64,000 nt of DNA, taken from NCBI RefSeq assembly GCF_000001735.4, contig NC_003076.8:13457835-13521834 (forward strand), written 5' to 3'. The stretch is from Arabidopsis thaliana (taxonomy: Eukaryota > Streptophyta > Magnoliopsida > Brassicales > Brassicaceae). This document shows, one piece after another, positions 19,601 through 31,983 of the stretch. Under the pieces are notes generated by a model, which saw nothing but the letters and a program-made list of their open reading frames with translations, was not told the origin of the DNA and did no database searches. The translations under genes and the position numbers were made by a program. Numbering within the stretch: the first letter of the stretch is position 1; every line of letters starts with the position of its first letter.

Positions 19601-22600
19601 CTTAACCTTGATGACTGGAATGACTGCATTTTGATGTCGTACGTTGATCGTGAACTGGGGTGCTGTTGACTGTCTGTGATTGATATTTGTTGGAACTCGA
19701 GTTTTTGAAAGGTAACACCGTTTGCAGGTGACCAGAACTTCAACATTTCCATTTGTGTGTTGAGACATCGAAGTGCAATCCTTGTGACAAAATCCTAAAA
19801 AAAGAAACAAAATATGACAATCCAACGCTGATGCACAAACATACTGATATACTACAACGAAAAATTTGCAGTCCAAAAGGAGCAGTGAGATTAATCCTTC
19901 TTTGTCAAGTTAGCAAATGAGATGCTAAAATAGAATAAGATAACGCAGGGCTGCATTCCCAATCCATTAGGTGGATTCGAACTTTCTAGTTTTTATACAA
20001 AATGCACATATTGAAACAGTACGAGGATGGTATTTTACCATGGCAAGAACTGCATGTTGTTGTATCCCTGTCGACATGTATACAGAACGAAGACAAAATT
20101 AATAAAGTACACCATAAAGTTTAGCAGGCACCTCAAAAGATAAAGAAACCAAAGGATTACCGTAATAGAACATCATGATCACATGATGCACAAGAACATT
20201 TCTCCATCTTGTCCCTCCTTGAGGCTATATATGAAAATATGTCCATGAGGGAAGCTTTCAGCTGCTTTCTCTGAAGCTTTGATAATTTCTTGGATGGCTT
20301 CTTGGTTGAAGAAGGCATTTGTACTCTATGCAAGCTCTCTTCAAATTCTTTGATCAAGTATAGGGGAACATGGGCTTCTTGTAACCAATACTTTTCATTT
20401 CTATCTTGGGTTTTCTCGACCTCCATTATATTCTTCATGACGCGTGATGGCAGATGCTTTTGATTTCCAAAGAAAACTCCGTAGCTAACCTTGTTATCAC
20501 TAAGCTTTTTGTCACATATCCGAGCGTTTCTAAAAATGGCAACATCTGTCTCTGGGCCTTTGACATTCTGGAGATTTTGGTCTGGCCGCACAAGTTCTCT
20601 CCATCTTAAACTCATATCCAGATATCTTACCTGACATAAACGGTTGACTGGGTCTCAGAAATACAGTTAATATACCTACACAAACTAAAAACTATAAACA
20701 TAGAACATAGACACAGGCCTGAAGAGCAAGCTGAGATATATTCTTGCTACTTTCAACAGCAGCTTTCCAAAAAGACCGTCTGCTTCTCCTAGGGATGTAA
20801 GAAGCATCACCATAATTTAATCCAGGAATCTTTTTAGAACCCCCTAATAAGTAAGTAAAAAATAATTAGTGATCCGAAAAACCATTTAGTGGCATGGAAT
20901 ACGAATTGTAGAGTGCTAGCATCTAAAGGGATTAGAAAACCAAAACCAAATTTAGTCGCACATAAAACATAAACAAACAAGTAATAGTTATACCTTGCCA
21001 AGCTGCTTTCTTTGTTGCCGGTTGTGACAAAACTGCTTTCAACAAAATAACTTTTGATAACTTCCCTCCTCGCCACCATGTAAAGCTATCAGCGTCGGAA
21101 CCTTCAGCTGTAACTTCAGCCTGGGTATTTTGCTTCGTCCTACCAGGTCCACGTCTCTGTGGAACCCCAAGTGTAACTGGAGCACTTTGGAAAATAGAAT
21201 GTTCTATCAACCAATCATCCATCTGTTTAAACCAATCGCATGACAGAGCAATACTGCAGATATTTTCCTCAAGCTGCAACCAGGATAAACAAACCACATT
21301 GCGGAGATGAGAACAAGAGTGATCAGATGTACAACAAAACAAATATGATTCATATATCACACTATAGTGTAGACTATCAAATTTCTAGTCTAGAGAGAAA
21401 TCGACCAAGAGTGTTCTAATGTTTTAAGAAACAAAAAAATGGAGTAGATAAGATATGGAAAAAAATTTAGATTTCAACCAAGAAATCTTATTATAAAGAA
21501 GATCTACTTACTTCAAGGAGGGGTGCTTTTAGGGCTTTGCATGTCGAGGCTTCCTCTACCTGCTTACGCCACTGTTTTCTTGGACTTTCACTGAGAAATG
21601 GCCCAGCTATCAGACCACGCAAGCTTTCCTCTAGATATAGAATATATGCTGCAATACTCGAAAGGACTCCCTCCCCATTCTTTAGAGGAAAAAGACCACT
21701 GAAGATCTTCATTGCACCCTTAGTGGCACCCGCTACAGCTGCATTTAACATGCATCCTCTCCTGCTTGCAGATGTGAGTCGGCAAGAATGACACCAACCA
21801 CATCTTTCTCTGGTAATCTCCTTCTTATCAGGACTTGGCCAGAAGAAACGGGGGGCTACTAATGAAAAAGCTTTCATCTGCTCTAAGATGTTACTTGATG
21901 CAGCTTTCTTGGCACTATTATACTTGCGAAGGTCAGGTTCATGGGTTTCCTCTGACGATAGGACAGCCAAACTGGCAGCAGCAGATACAGCCAATTCTCC
22001 ATTTGTGTAATGATTATTGTATGTGTTGGGTTTAAACGATAAACCCAGGTAGGTAACACGAGCAGCCAATTTTTTCCCCTGTATTCCACATGAACCTCCT
22101 GTAACAGCACTGTTGGTATTACCCAAAGTAGATGTAGGGAGGTCAAACACAGTCTGGGTATGACTTCTATTGGAAATATTTGCACTATCTGACTTAGTGA
22201 TCTCTGAAACCTTGCCATCCTCTCTATCCTTTGCTTGAGTTAAACCAATCTCCCCTTCCCTCAAGGAGATACCTTCAGGAAGATCCCAGTATTGGGTGAT
22301 CGCTTTGCAAATCTCTACATATTCTAGTGTATGGCTTGATGCAGATATAAGCACTAGTACAACTTTTGATATGTCATTAACATTGTAGTACTTGACAACT
22401 GCATCTCCATTGACAGATATGTTAAGCCTGTGATTTAAGAGAAAAGAAGGAGAATGCTCATCAGTGTCACAACAAGCAAATTCAAATGTTCCAGAGTAAT
22501 GCTGGCTAAAACCTGTTAGCAACTATTTGCCTAGGAAGTAATGAATCTTAAACTATGTAGCAGGGGAATAGATTGAAAGATCAGGTTGCTAATTCCAACA

Positions 22601-24404
22601 AATGCAAAACAAATTATGTATGAATGGAGGCAACGAAAACATACACCAGTAAGTGATTGCAAGTACCCAAGAAGAGTCGCCCATGTGGATCCATTCCAAA
22701 CTGTACAGCTCCTCTAAGTGAGGTTCCATGAGCAATCTTCGGCCCCTTTTTGTTAATAGTGCACTCTGGACAAAACCATGGCCCATCTGGTATATACATT
22801 TTGACCACACCAATGCATCTTGAGTGGTATGCTAAAGGACATCCATCACAACAAAGCAAGGTTCCATCCATTCCACAAATCCTACATTCATCACTGTTTC
22901 CATCTAGATCTGAGCTAACTTCATTTGAACCGCCATTAGTACATCTTGAGTCCAAATCTTTAGACTCGTTTGTTGAGCTATCAGTAACCTCTTTTTCCTT
23001 GTAAGCTGAGGTTTTAGCGAATCTGGGGTGGACCCGTCTAGGTACATTTTCAAGAAGACCTGTGGCAACTCTATCAGGATCAAATCCAATTTCAGATTCT
23101 TCGCGAGCATCTATTTCATCTCTTAGATCAGCTACATCAAAGATGTCATCACAGAGAATTTGTAGAATCTTCAATTTCATCCCAATGGGTAACGAGTAGT
23201 ATTCTATTTCCACAACAAATTTGTTAAAAATGTTCCACTGAGGCCCACTAGCATGCCCCATCGCAGTAAAGTACTGAACCAAATAAACAGGCCAAGTTAG
23301 CACATCGAGCAAGCTCCAATCAATGCACCTGCAGATAGCAAAGCAACAAAATCTGTGAAGTCCTCTCAGCTAAAGAGGTAAAGCATCCTAAAATAAGCTC
23401 TTTCGACCATTTTCACTGGCAGAAGACAAATTTTGCATTAACTAGAATTCATGTAGTTCAGAAACCTAACCCAATGACCAAATCTGCTAGTTCGTAATAT
23501 GATTTATACACTATGAAACCAGAAAAGGCTCAAGAAATGAGAACATATGCTGTGAACATCCGGAAAGCAAAACAGAAACTTCCAAAATAAAATTTATCTG
23601 CACTTACCTCAAGCATTTTGAGGCTAGGACAGACTTGGAGGAGGAAAGTCTCTCTAGATGACCCTTCAATGCCCGCAACAAGGCCACATGAACAGCATCC
23701 AACAAAGAATTTGGTCCCGAGAAATACAACGCTCCCACAAAATCATTGAGTTCAAATGGGCAGATATAAAGCTGAAAACTAAATGACCTTAAGAACCCAT
23801 ATACAGATAAGAGATGTGCCACAGCCTCCTCTGGGATACCAATTGTCCCTGATGAAGGAGGTAAATCCACTGGTGGAACAAGAGGAGCCTCAATTTCAAG
23901 ATCTGAACCTCTCTTATCTCCACTCTCAGACGACTCTGAGTCACTATATGAATCACCATCTTCGGAGTTCGTAACTGCTCGTGCCTGCACTCCATTTACT
24001 TGATTTGGCAACTCAACTGCTTTGTTCTCCGGCGAATTTCGTTTCTTTTTCTCCTCCTTCTTCAGTATAAGTTTATCTAATTTCTTCCTTCTAACACGTA
24101 ACTCATCGTCTAAGTAACTATCCGAAATAATTAAACGACGAAGATCACCACTCTCCAATTCCTCACAATCACCATCCTCATATATCACTCTATATAACCC
24201 AGTATCATAAGACACTATCTTCCCTAGAAAAACTTCATTGTCATCAAAATCTTTCAGCATATAACAACCAAGTAAAGATATCGGCACTGCAGGCTCAACC
24301 TCCAGAACTTGCTTTTTCCCTCGATTGTTCAATTTTCGATTATCATCCTCTAATCTCTGACGTTTCCTCGGTCTTCCCCTAGGTCTAGGAACCTTCGCTT
24401 CCAT
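16665..24404 (-). CDS. PTM: DDT/PHD-finger protein PTM with an EGY1-derived transmembrane C-terminus (At5g35210-like)
   Basis: Fifteen exons join in one frame to 1,704 codons plus a short tail: 24404-23608, 23328-22645, 22427-21512, 21273-20994, 20843-20719, 20630-20161, 20067-20039, 19794-19321, 19223-18393, then EGY1-derived 18055-18003, 17713-17502, 17416-17366, 17281-17212, 16962-16894 and 16808-16758. Domains: basic RGRPRKR, residues 9-15; Tudor-like region ~44-92; DDT ~185-250; PHD finger ~413-455 (CRICGMDG...WFCPEC); further Cys-rich fingers ~1095-1290; a last PHD-like finger ~1490-1535; four or so hydrophobic segments 1540-1704. The family is described as an envelope-bound regulator that releases a nuclear fragment in plastid signalling; this is contested. 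The tail keeps the S2P motif NMLPVGCLDGG but lacks HELGH, so it cannot be a protease. Exon 5 uses a GC donor. MEAKVPRPRG is the first in-frame ATG after a TAG upstream. The nuclear form could end at the TAG at 18379. Confidence 0.9.
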
Positions 24405-24740
24405 CAAAACAACCTTTGGGGGAATTTCATACTCTATGGCCAAAATCTCTTTGGGAGCAGTAAGTTTCTCCACTACCTAGATTCATCAAAATCTCATTGT
24501 TTCATCGAAACCCATAAGCCCTAGATTCATCAATAATCAAAAGGTTTAAAACCCAATTCACATGGAACAACAGCGAATCGAGATCTGTAAAGGAGAAGAC
24601 TTAAAATCACCTGATCAAGGTTTCTTGAAGAGAAGAAGGGAAAACTCAGGAAGAAAGAAGACAAAATTCAACAACGAAGGATTTGGGAATTGGACAAGGA
24701 CATAAGAGAGAGAAGACGAAGAAGAAGAAGAAGGAGAGTG
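24405..24740 (-). promoter_or_regulatory. PTM 5' leader captured from the clathrin-assembly gene
   Basis: Positions 24407-24476 copy part of the clathrin-gene exon (its 5547-5610 end), directly followed by a copy of that gene's 5' leader (24478-24728). The PTM ATG begins only about 3 nt after the copied exon piece ends. The leader keeps the donor CAG|GTGATT, and CTAG precedes the exon fragment, so the old leader intron can splice into it. The exon piece is open upstream of the PTM ATG but has no ATG of its own; an in-frame TAG precedes it. Confidence 0.8.
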
Positions 24741-24972
24741 CTTTTTCCTTTAAGCCTGCGTGCAGCTGTGGCTGTGGTTCTTCTCCCTACAGCTTTTCCC
24801 TTTAAGCCTGCGTGCTTTTTCTGGTCTTGGCCTGTTTGGGCCTTGTACTTGTTTTTTATTTTCAGTTGGACATGTGTGCCTTCATGGCAGTATGTTGCCT
24901 TAAACGCTTGGGCCTGCGTGTCTTTTTGGGCCTTTGGGCCTTGTAACTTTGTTTTCTTTTCGGGAAATTTAA
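24741..24972. other. Unique ~230-bp insert replacing the clathrin-gene core promoter
   Basis: At this place the PTM-side copy diverges completely from 8166-8390. The insert is comparatively GC-rich and repeats CCTTTAAGCCTGCGTGC at about 24748 and 24796, along with several GGGCCTTG-like words. The TATAAAAAG box of the clathrin gene is absent. The insert therefore probably contributes to the PTM promoter; this is inference. Confidence 0.5.
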
Positions 24973-25771
24973 GAATTACCTTCCAGAATTCTGTATACTA
25001 ATTATTACAATAATGTTGAACTGTCAAGACGTCAGTAAATTAAATAAGAAAAACAAAAATCATTGAGATTGATCATTAAGTAGATATAACTAGATATATT
25101 ATTTTAAGACTATTATGTAGTAATAAATATTTTTTTGTCATCTTATTTTAGTTAGAATTCAAAAAAATTAAATCTAAAAAACCAAATTATTTGTTTTGAT
25201 ATTATGTAGTAATAATTTGTATAGATTAACAAAAAAAACTTAGGACGATTTCCGAAATACCGGAATATTGTTATAAATATTGCTTTTCTCATTCTAATCG
25301 AATATTTTTCAGCTTTGTTGGTTTGTTTTCTCTCGGTTATCTGAATCTAATAAAATTCCGATTTACTTCTTTGCTAAGATCAATTCTCTCTATTTCTACA
25401 ATATCTCACTTGGAATTTCGCTTGCCATAGTTGATCTTCCCGTCCCACTGTTGGCTTAACTCCAATCTTGAGCTAAAATAATATATTTGTTAATTATTAT
25501 GATGAGGACCTCAACTAGGTCTTAGGCGTAGCTTTTGCTAGAATCATGGTTAAGATGATGAAGGATTGACGATATCTTCTTGCAGTTTCTTCGAGACGGA
25601 AATAGTGGAAGTCAATCGAATTTGCAACAACGAACTTTGTAGAAGGAGTTCGGTGGTGGATTTGTGAAGCCAGCGGCAGAGTTTGCACCGAATCGTGGAT
25701 CTTGGGCGGTACCGACTATATCTCTCTCTCCTTCTCGCGTATCAACATGTGTTGTTGATGCGGCATCTTAG
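24973..25771. repeat. Second copy of the clathrin-gene upstream block
   Basis: It matches 8391-9275, ends at the empty site of the Harbinger insertion, and continues directly into the EGY1 downstream flank. No gene is seen in it. Confidence 0.8.
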
Positions 25772-26771
25772 TTTCTTAATCTAATCAAATTAAAGAGTTT
25801 TTAACTGTAATCAAGGTTGTAAATGTTGGAGTTTGGACTTCTCTTTTCATCACTTGTATAGCCCGTTGGGCTCAATATCAATAAAAACGTTGGATGACAA
25901 AAAAATAAAAAATCAATATAGATTAATAAAATAGCGACTGACTTTTTAAACCCAAAAAATACTGCAGACGAGAAAAATAGTATAATTTTAAATTTATTAG
26001 ATAGTTTTAGGACATGTTATTTTAAAAAATCTTATGAGTTTTCATCATTGGTTTAAGTATTTATCTAATTATTATAAATAATATCTCCAATATTTTAAAA
26101 TATTTGAAAATTTAAATAGTTTTGCTAAACATATATATAGTATGATTTTATGGTTCATATATTAATTAACTTTTAGATATACTATTTATCTAAAAAATAT
26201 GTTTTTGGTCCGCCATTATATAGTAAAATTATAAGATTATGGAGACGAGACAAGATCAGATAGCCGAGCTCTAAGATTACAAGACTGGTTTGCACTTAGC
26301 TCAAACTCTCAAAGAATACGAGAAAGGTTCTTAAAGGAAGTGTAAAAGACCAAAATTAAACTTTCTAATTCTATATGCAGTAAAATGTTCCAATATCAAA
26401 AACTCTTTGAATTTGTTGGAAAGTTCTCTTATACTAGTCCCACCGGCCAATTCGGTCAATGATCTCGAAGCATCGACTAAACCACTTGAAAGGTATTTTC
26501 CGATATGTTCAAAAGAAATTTCAATGTAAATTGTAGTTTGCTAATAATTATTTTGTACACTATCGCATTGGTAACTAAATTGTAATATGCCATTTTAAAA
26601 AGTAATTAGTGTAATAATTGAAGAATGAATTTAAGTAATTACATATAAATACTTTTTCACTAGTGTACATACATGGCTCATTATATCTGGCAATCTAAAT
26701 ATTGCCAAAACAAAAAAATGTGTCTCGGATTGGCCCTAACTACAACGTCTGCTCAAAGACGGAAGATGACA
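25772..26771. other. EGY1 downstream flank; no gene
   Basis: AT-rich sequence matching 15289-16519 apart from indels. It should hold the 3' UTR and terminator of EGY1. No coding frame is supported. Confidence 0.6.
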
Positions 26772-29712
26772 TCAAAATGTGGTTACAAGCCCTATGCCTA
26801 CTTCTTCTGCGAGTTCGTCCCATACAGGCAGGAGTGTCAAAACCACCAGGATTAGTGCAATCCCTACAAGGGCCTTCCTCCACGTTCCAACCTCGGTCAC
26901 GTCGTTTAGACACGGTTTTTCAGGTGTTCTCTGTACAAAACATACTGCTTAGAAACATCTTTTGAAGCTGACTCGTATTGTTGAAGTTGCAGAGTTAAGA
27001 AATTTTGTGTACCTGGCAGATTAATACGTAGAGTCCCCAAGGAAGTGCCAAAGGGCCACCGAGCTGAAAAGTAGGAAAATGCAAGAGCAATAAACTAGCA
27101 GGTTCGAGAGCACTAATTAAAGGAGGGTATATTTCAACAGTTGAACATACCACTCTGAGTCCAAGCATTACATAGGTTGACAAACCAAATGTAACCAATG
27201 CATTTTTCCCGAATGCTCCCTGCACAAGAACCATGCCCATATGTCTCAGACGTGATTGATAGTATTAATAATTTGATCTCTTATATGAATATCTCAGACC
27301 CTTTTCAGTTCATACTTCATCTAAAGTACACTACTTTTCAAGATTATAAAATAGTATACACTTGAATCAACTGCAACACTTTCCATACTTGATACTAGTT
27401 GGATTGTTTTAATGACAAGATAGACTTGGAAGAAGCGTTTTTCTTGGTATGAGTCAAATTTTCACTAAGCAACATTAAGTTTCTAGTTTTCGAATAGAGT
27501 ATGCACCATTCCTTATATACAAGGAAGTACCTGTACAGCTCTTCCTCCATCCAAACATCCCACTGGAAGCATATTAAATGCTGTTGTTGTTAAACCACAC
27601 CTAACAATCAAATTTCAAAGTAAGATTGCTGATGAAAGACAGAAGCATGAGCCAAGGCATAAGACACTACCATCCAGCAATTACAAGTGGGTGGATTGAA
27701 ACTGTTGCAGCATGCAAAGCTCTGCAATCAATAGGAAAATGGAAATGGAGATTGGAGTTAGATTTTTTCGTTTAGGGTGAACAGACGTTAGCTGTGGAGA
27801 GCTTACGCATATCCCAGAGTTGCTCTGCTGATGAGTCCAAGAAGTAATGAACCTTGAAATAACATGCTGGGAACCTGGACCAGGTCGTTAGCTGCATCTG
27901 GTTCTGTAGATAGGAACAGACCAACAGCAAACATGGAAACTGAGAGTGCAGCTCCAGCAAATGGACCAGCTAGCGAAATGTCAACTTTTGTACTCCGGTC
28001 AGGAAGAATCGACTTAAACTGTACAAATCAAATAAAATGATTTACTAACGCTACTACACTAGCCAATACTCTCGTTATCGAAACACTTCATTAGAGGAAG
28101 ACGAATGCATTGAGAAAGAGAAGTAAATGGATGCATTTTGAACCATAGTAGCGTAGAAAGATGTCTTCTTCTAGATGTGACTTACCTAGAGTTCAACAGG
28201 AGATAAGTCCCATAAACTTAAAAGAAATGAGTAGGATTATTACCTGTGTGATTGCCCCAAAGCTGCCGAGTGTAATGTTTGGAATGAAGTATGGAATGCT
28301 AAGCTTAACTTTCTTTGGAACTGCAGCAAGAAAGTGCCCTAATTCCTGCAAATAAACAAGTCTAAACGAATTACTGAAAGTTTATCATTCTACCAAGGAA
28401 CATGTCTGCAACATCATAAAAAGAAAAGCATTACGATAGAGACACATAAGTTTTTACTTACATGAAACAAAAGAATTCCCAATACACCATAAGCTAAAGG
28501 CAATGCAGCATCTACAAATGGATACAGCAGCTCCATATCAGGTGGTTCAACAGCATTTGGATCGGTGAAATACTTTACCACCTCAGGAGGTAAGCGGTTA
28601 ATCTGTTAAATCAAGTAACTTCCATTATTGCATTAAAGAATAACAGATCAACGACATCATGATGTTCGTGCTTTAGCGAAAAACATGTACCTGAGAAGCA
28701 ATTCCTAACTCCACAGAGGAACCAATAGTCAAAAGAAACAATATTAAAGCAATCACATACTGCCAGAGTGTAGTTGGTCCAGGCTCCGAAACTTCTTTAC
28801 GAAGCAAACCAAAGCTAACACGAGCACCACCGCGAGGATCAGGTCCTTCTGAGTTAGGCTCCTCAATCATGAATAAATTATATTTATCACTAGCAACTTC
28901 AACTAGTTTTCTCTGAAGTTTTGCAAAAACATCTTCTTTCTTTCCTCTCAAGTTCCCAAGAAAGAGAATTCCTTCCCCAAGGTCCCCAAATGGCTCTTCT
29001 TTCGTCACCCAAAATGTCGAATAACCGAAAAGTTTGTCCTTTATTAACTTGACATCTGCAGGATCTACTTTCTCTGGTCCAAGAAGCTCCATTAGCTTAA
29101 ACGAATCTATTTGGAAGCTACTATATGTTGGATCAATAGTTGATGGCTGAGGAAAAAGACACAAACTTGTACTCTTAGTAACACAGTGTTTAAGAGATTG
29201 ATACTAATAACCAAAATACAACCTACGAAATCGAGCAATTTCATAAAATGTGTTACAGTCCCTTCCTTGAACTCAACGTTTTCAATTTTCCATTAAAAAG
29301 ATTTGCTTTTGATTTTGGTAACCACCAAACAGGACAAAACAGAACATAAGTCAGAGATAATTGTGTGTGTGTGTACCATTGAAGTCTTGTCGGAACCGAA
29401 CTCGTTGCTGCTGCTAGTAGTAGAGCTACTCTTACTTGTCTCTTCATCTTCTTCTTCAAACGTTGCCGTTTTAACAACCGAAGACTTGTGGGTTTCTCCG
29501 TTTTCTCCGATACTGTCGTCTCTGTTACTGTTTTCGTCATTGCCTAAACACTTTGCAATCCTAAATCTATGAGAATCCTCTGTAGAAGAGAAACAGAGTC
29601 TCTTTTGCCATTTGGGCAGAGTTGTAATTGTTGTCTTAATGTTTTCCCGGTGAAATGATCGGAATCTAATGTTAACGGCAGCGGCAAAAGCGACGCTGGT
29701 GAGAGTCCCCAT
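26772..29712 (-). CDS. EGY1: EGY1, chloroplast site-2-type intramembrane metalloprotease
   Basis: M50-family zinc protease of the chloroplast inner membranes, needed for normal thylakoid development and ethylene-dependent gravitropism in Arabidopsis. Ten GT/AG exons join to exactly 548 residues: 29712-29377, 29146-28691, 28602-28462, 28345-28244, 28018-27807, 27721-27671, 27600-27531, 27219-27151, 27063-27013 and 26930-26772. The N-terminus (MGTLTSVAFAAAVNIRFRS) is a Ser/Arg-rich, acid-poor transit peptide. An acidic, Ser-rich linker follows. A soluble domain carries GNLRG, and about eight membrane segments come after it. The catalytic HELGH is formed across the exon 3/4 junction; the third metal ligand lies in NMLPVGCLDGG. 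The C-terminus is IGLVTTF. Length and motifs agree with the A. thaliana protein as I remember it. A truncated copy forms the tail of PTM upstream. Confidence 0.97.
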
Positions 29713-30834
29713 TGGAGTGGAGAGAGAGAGAGAGATAAGGGAAACGTTTATGTGGGAGCGCTTTAAAGATTGGATTATCTTCTACCGGTTTTGTACCGGT
29801 TTCATTGGCCATTTTGATTTCGGTTTACTATCTTTGGCTTCAAATATCGGTTTATCTTTACCGGTTTCATACAATTGACACATATATTCCACGATATCGA
29901 TACCGGTCTATTGAATCATCAATCACCTCAAATAAATGGTTAAGTGATTTAGTTCGAATCGGTTGAATGACGAAGGATAAGTCATGAGTCATGACTAAGT
30001 GAAATAATCAAGAAACTTAGCCAAGCGAGGATGGATGGTCAAGTGGTTAAGTCATAAAGGGAATGTTTTATGTATGATCAGACTGTCATGTTGGTTTTGG
30101 ACTTTCTTTTAAGAGCTGTACGTAAAGATTCGTGCACAGACCATACCGGTTAGGGTATAAGATGAAAAAGTATATTGTAGGCAAAATCTCCATTTATTTG
30201 ATGAAAAAGTAATTTGTTCAAGTATCCAGTATTTGAGGTCTACATCGAGTTATCTTTACCGGTTTCATACAATTTATTTGAGGTTAAAATCTCACTTTGA
30301 GAAATTGTTCAAGTATCCAGTACTTTAATAAGATGAAAAAGTATATTGTAGGCAAAAATATCTTGATTTTTAGCAATGTAGCATTACTACATATTTCTTT
30401 GGAAAAAAAACTATCTTTTTCTAGCATAGATTTCTTCATATGTGGTATGGTTTACTTTTATTATAAATAAAAAAATCGGAATATTCGATATTTATCTTTG
30501 TATATACACAAATACAACTATATTTTAAAGGTTTTAACTATACGGTTTGAAACTGTTACTGTTAATTAAAAGTTACAGTAAGTATATCTTTTTAATCCTA
30601 CTAATCTATTTTACAGTTACGGTTTAGAAACGGTTCGGTTACGATCCTAAATAGTGATTTTGATGATGCCTAAAAAACATGTTTGGTTCTTTGTTTTCAA
30701 TAAGCCGGGACTTGTTTGGTTTAATTATATTTAGCTTTCTTTAATTCTTAACCGGAATTTAGTTTTGTTTTCAATTAGCCGGGACTTGTTTTATTAATTA
30801 ATTCTATTTATTTATTAATTTCAGATTTATTAAA
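29713..30834. other. EGY1 promoter and intergenic sequence
   Basis: A GAGAGAGAGAGAG tract lies at about 29719-29731, just upstream of the EGY1 ATG, probably in the leader. CCGGTTTCAT/ACCGGTTT words recur at 29785-29870 and 30250-30270. Short local duplications (TTCAAGTATCCAGTA at about 30218 and 30308; GATGAAAAAGTATATTGTAGGCAAAA at about 30160 and 30334) occur. I see no gene. Confidence 0.5.
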
Positions 30835-31572
30835 GAGTAAATTTGGAAAAATGCCCTATTTTTGAGTTTTCATTTGAAAAATACCTTCTCTTTTTTTTCT
30901 TTTTAAACAATTAATTTTTAATATACAAAATTACTAAAATAGTCTCATTAAAATTTAAGAATAACTGAAAAACGTTTTTAACTTAAAACAGAAAAAAAAA
31001 TCATAAATTAAAATTTGATGTATTTAATAATTTTAAGAATAATTATTATCTTAAATATTTTTAAACAAAATTTTGTCTAAAAAGTAAAAAATAAACTTTA
31101 CTAAGTGATACTTTTTAAATATTTAAAAATATTATTTTATTAAATTTTAATAAATAAATTTTTTATCTCAGAAATAGTTGAAAAAATATTTAAGAAGTCA
31201 AATTTAATTCTTATCTTAAATAGTTTTAAACAAAATTTTGTCCAAAAAAGCAAATAAGTTTTATTAAATGATAGACTTCAGAATATTTTTCGACACTATT
31301 TTGGTTAAATTTTTAAATATCTAAAATAAATAAATCTTTATCTCAAAAAATAGTTGAAAACATAATTATGAATTCAAATTTATTTTATTTTAATTTTTTT
31401 CTTCTAAATTTCGAATTTTGTTTTAATTTATTAAGAAAATAGCTTTTATTTTAAATCTGGATAAAATTGTCATCTAACATATTAAAAATTACAATTTATT
31501 TTATTAAAAATAGAGAGAGATGTATTTTTCAAATGAAAACTCAAAAGCAGGGTAGTTTTCATAATCTCTCTT
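30835..31572. mobile_element. Foldback/MULE-like non-autonomous element with ~55-bp inverted ends
   Basis: The left end (with TTTTGAGTTTTCATTTGAAAA at about 30861) and the right end (about 31529-31550, inverted) form imperfect terminal inverted repeats of about 55 bp around ~630 bp of AT-rich noncoding sequence. The ends resemble those of Arabidopsis MULE-type elements. I could not identify a target-site duplication with certainty, so the family is tentative. Confidence 0.6.
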
Positions 31573-31980
31573 TATTCAATATGGATTAACTAATAATTAA
31601 TTGTTTAAATACGACTAAGAAATGGGTTAAAATTAAGGATTTGATCTCTTTAAACCGTAAATCGGAAATTGTTGTCTTGTTAACTGATGTTAGAATCTAG
31701 TGGAATATTATAAAGCTATAAAGCATGGACATACGACTAATTGCCGCCTCATGAAAATGGGCCAAAGTATGATTTTAGGTTTTTTAACAGATGATCAAAA
31801 TGAGGAAAAAATCATGCCAATCATGCCAACAATACAAAACAAACATTTGTTCCAGAAGCTTAAAACTCTCTAAAGAGCATTTACCAATCGATCGGTGGCC
31901 CTGCTTAGCCAATCCTGCCACCAATTCACAAATGAATGGAAAAGATGAGAAGAATAAAATACAATGAACGTGAATAGGTA
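31573..31980. other. Intergenic sequence; no gene seen
   Basis: AT-rich sequence with no supported coding frame. It leads into the 3' part of the unrecognised minus-strand gene. Confidence 0.4.
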
Positions 31981-31983
31981 AAA

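Noticed and set aside
24407..24476. N-terminal extension of PTM by 22 residues from the clathrin exon fragment
   Set aside because: The frame is open but has no ATG (a GTG only) and a TAG precedes it; the first ATG is MEAKVPRPRG.
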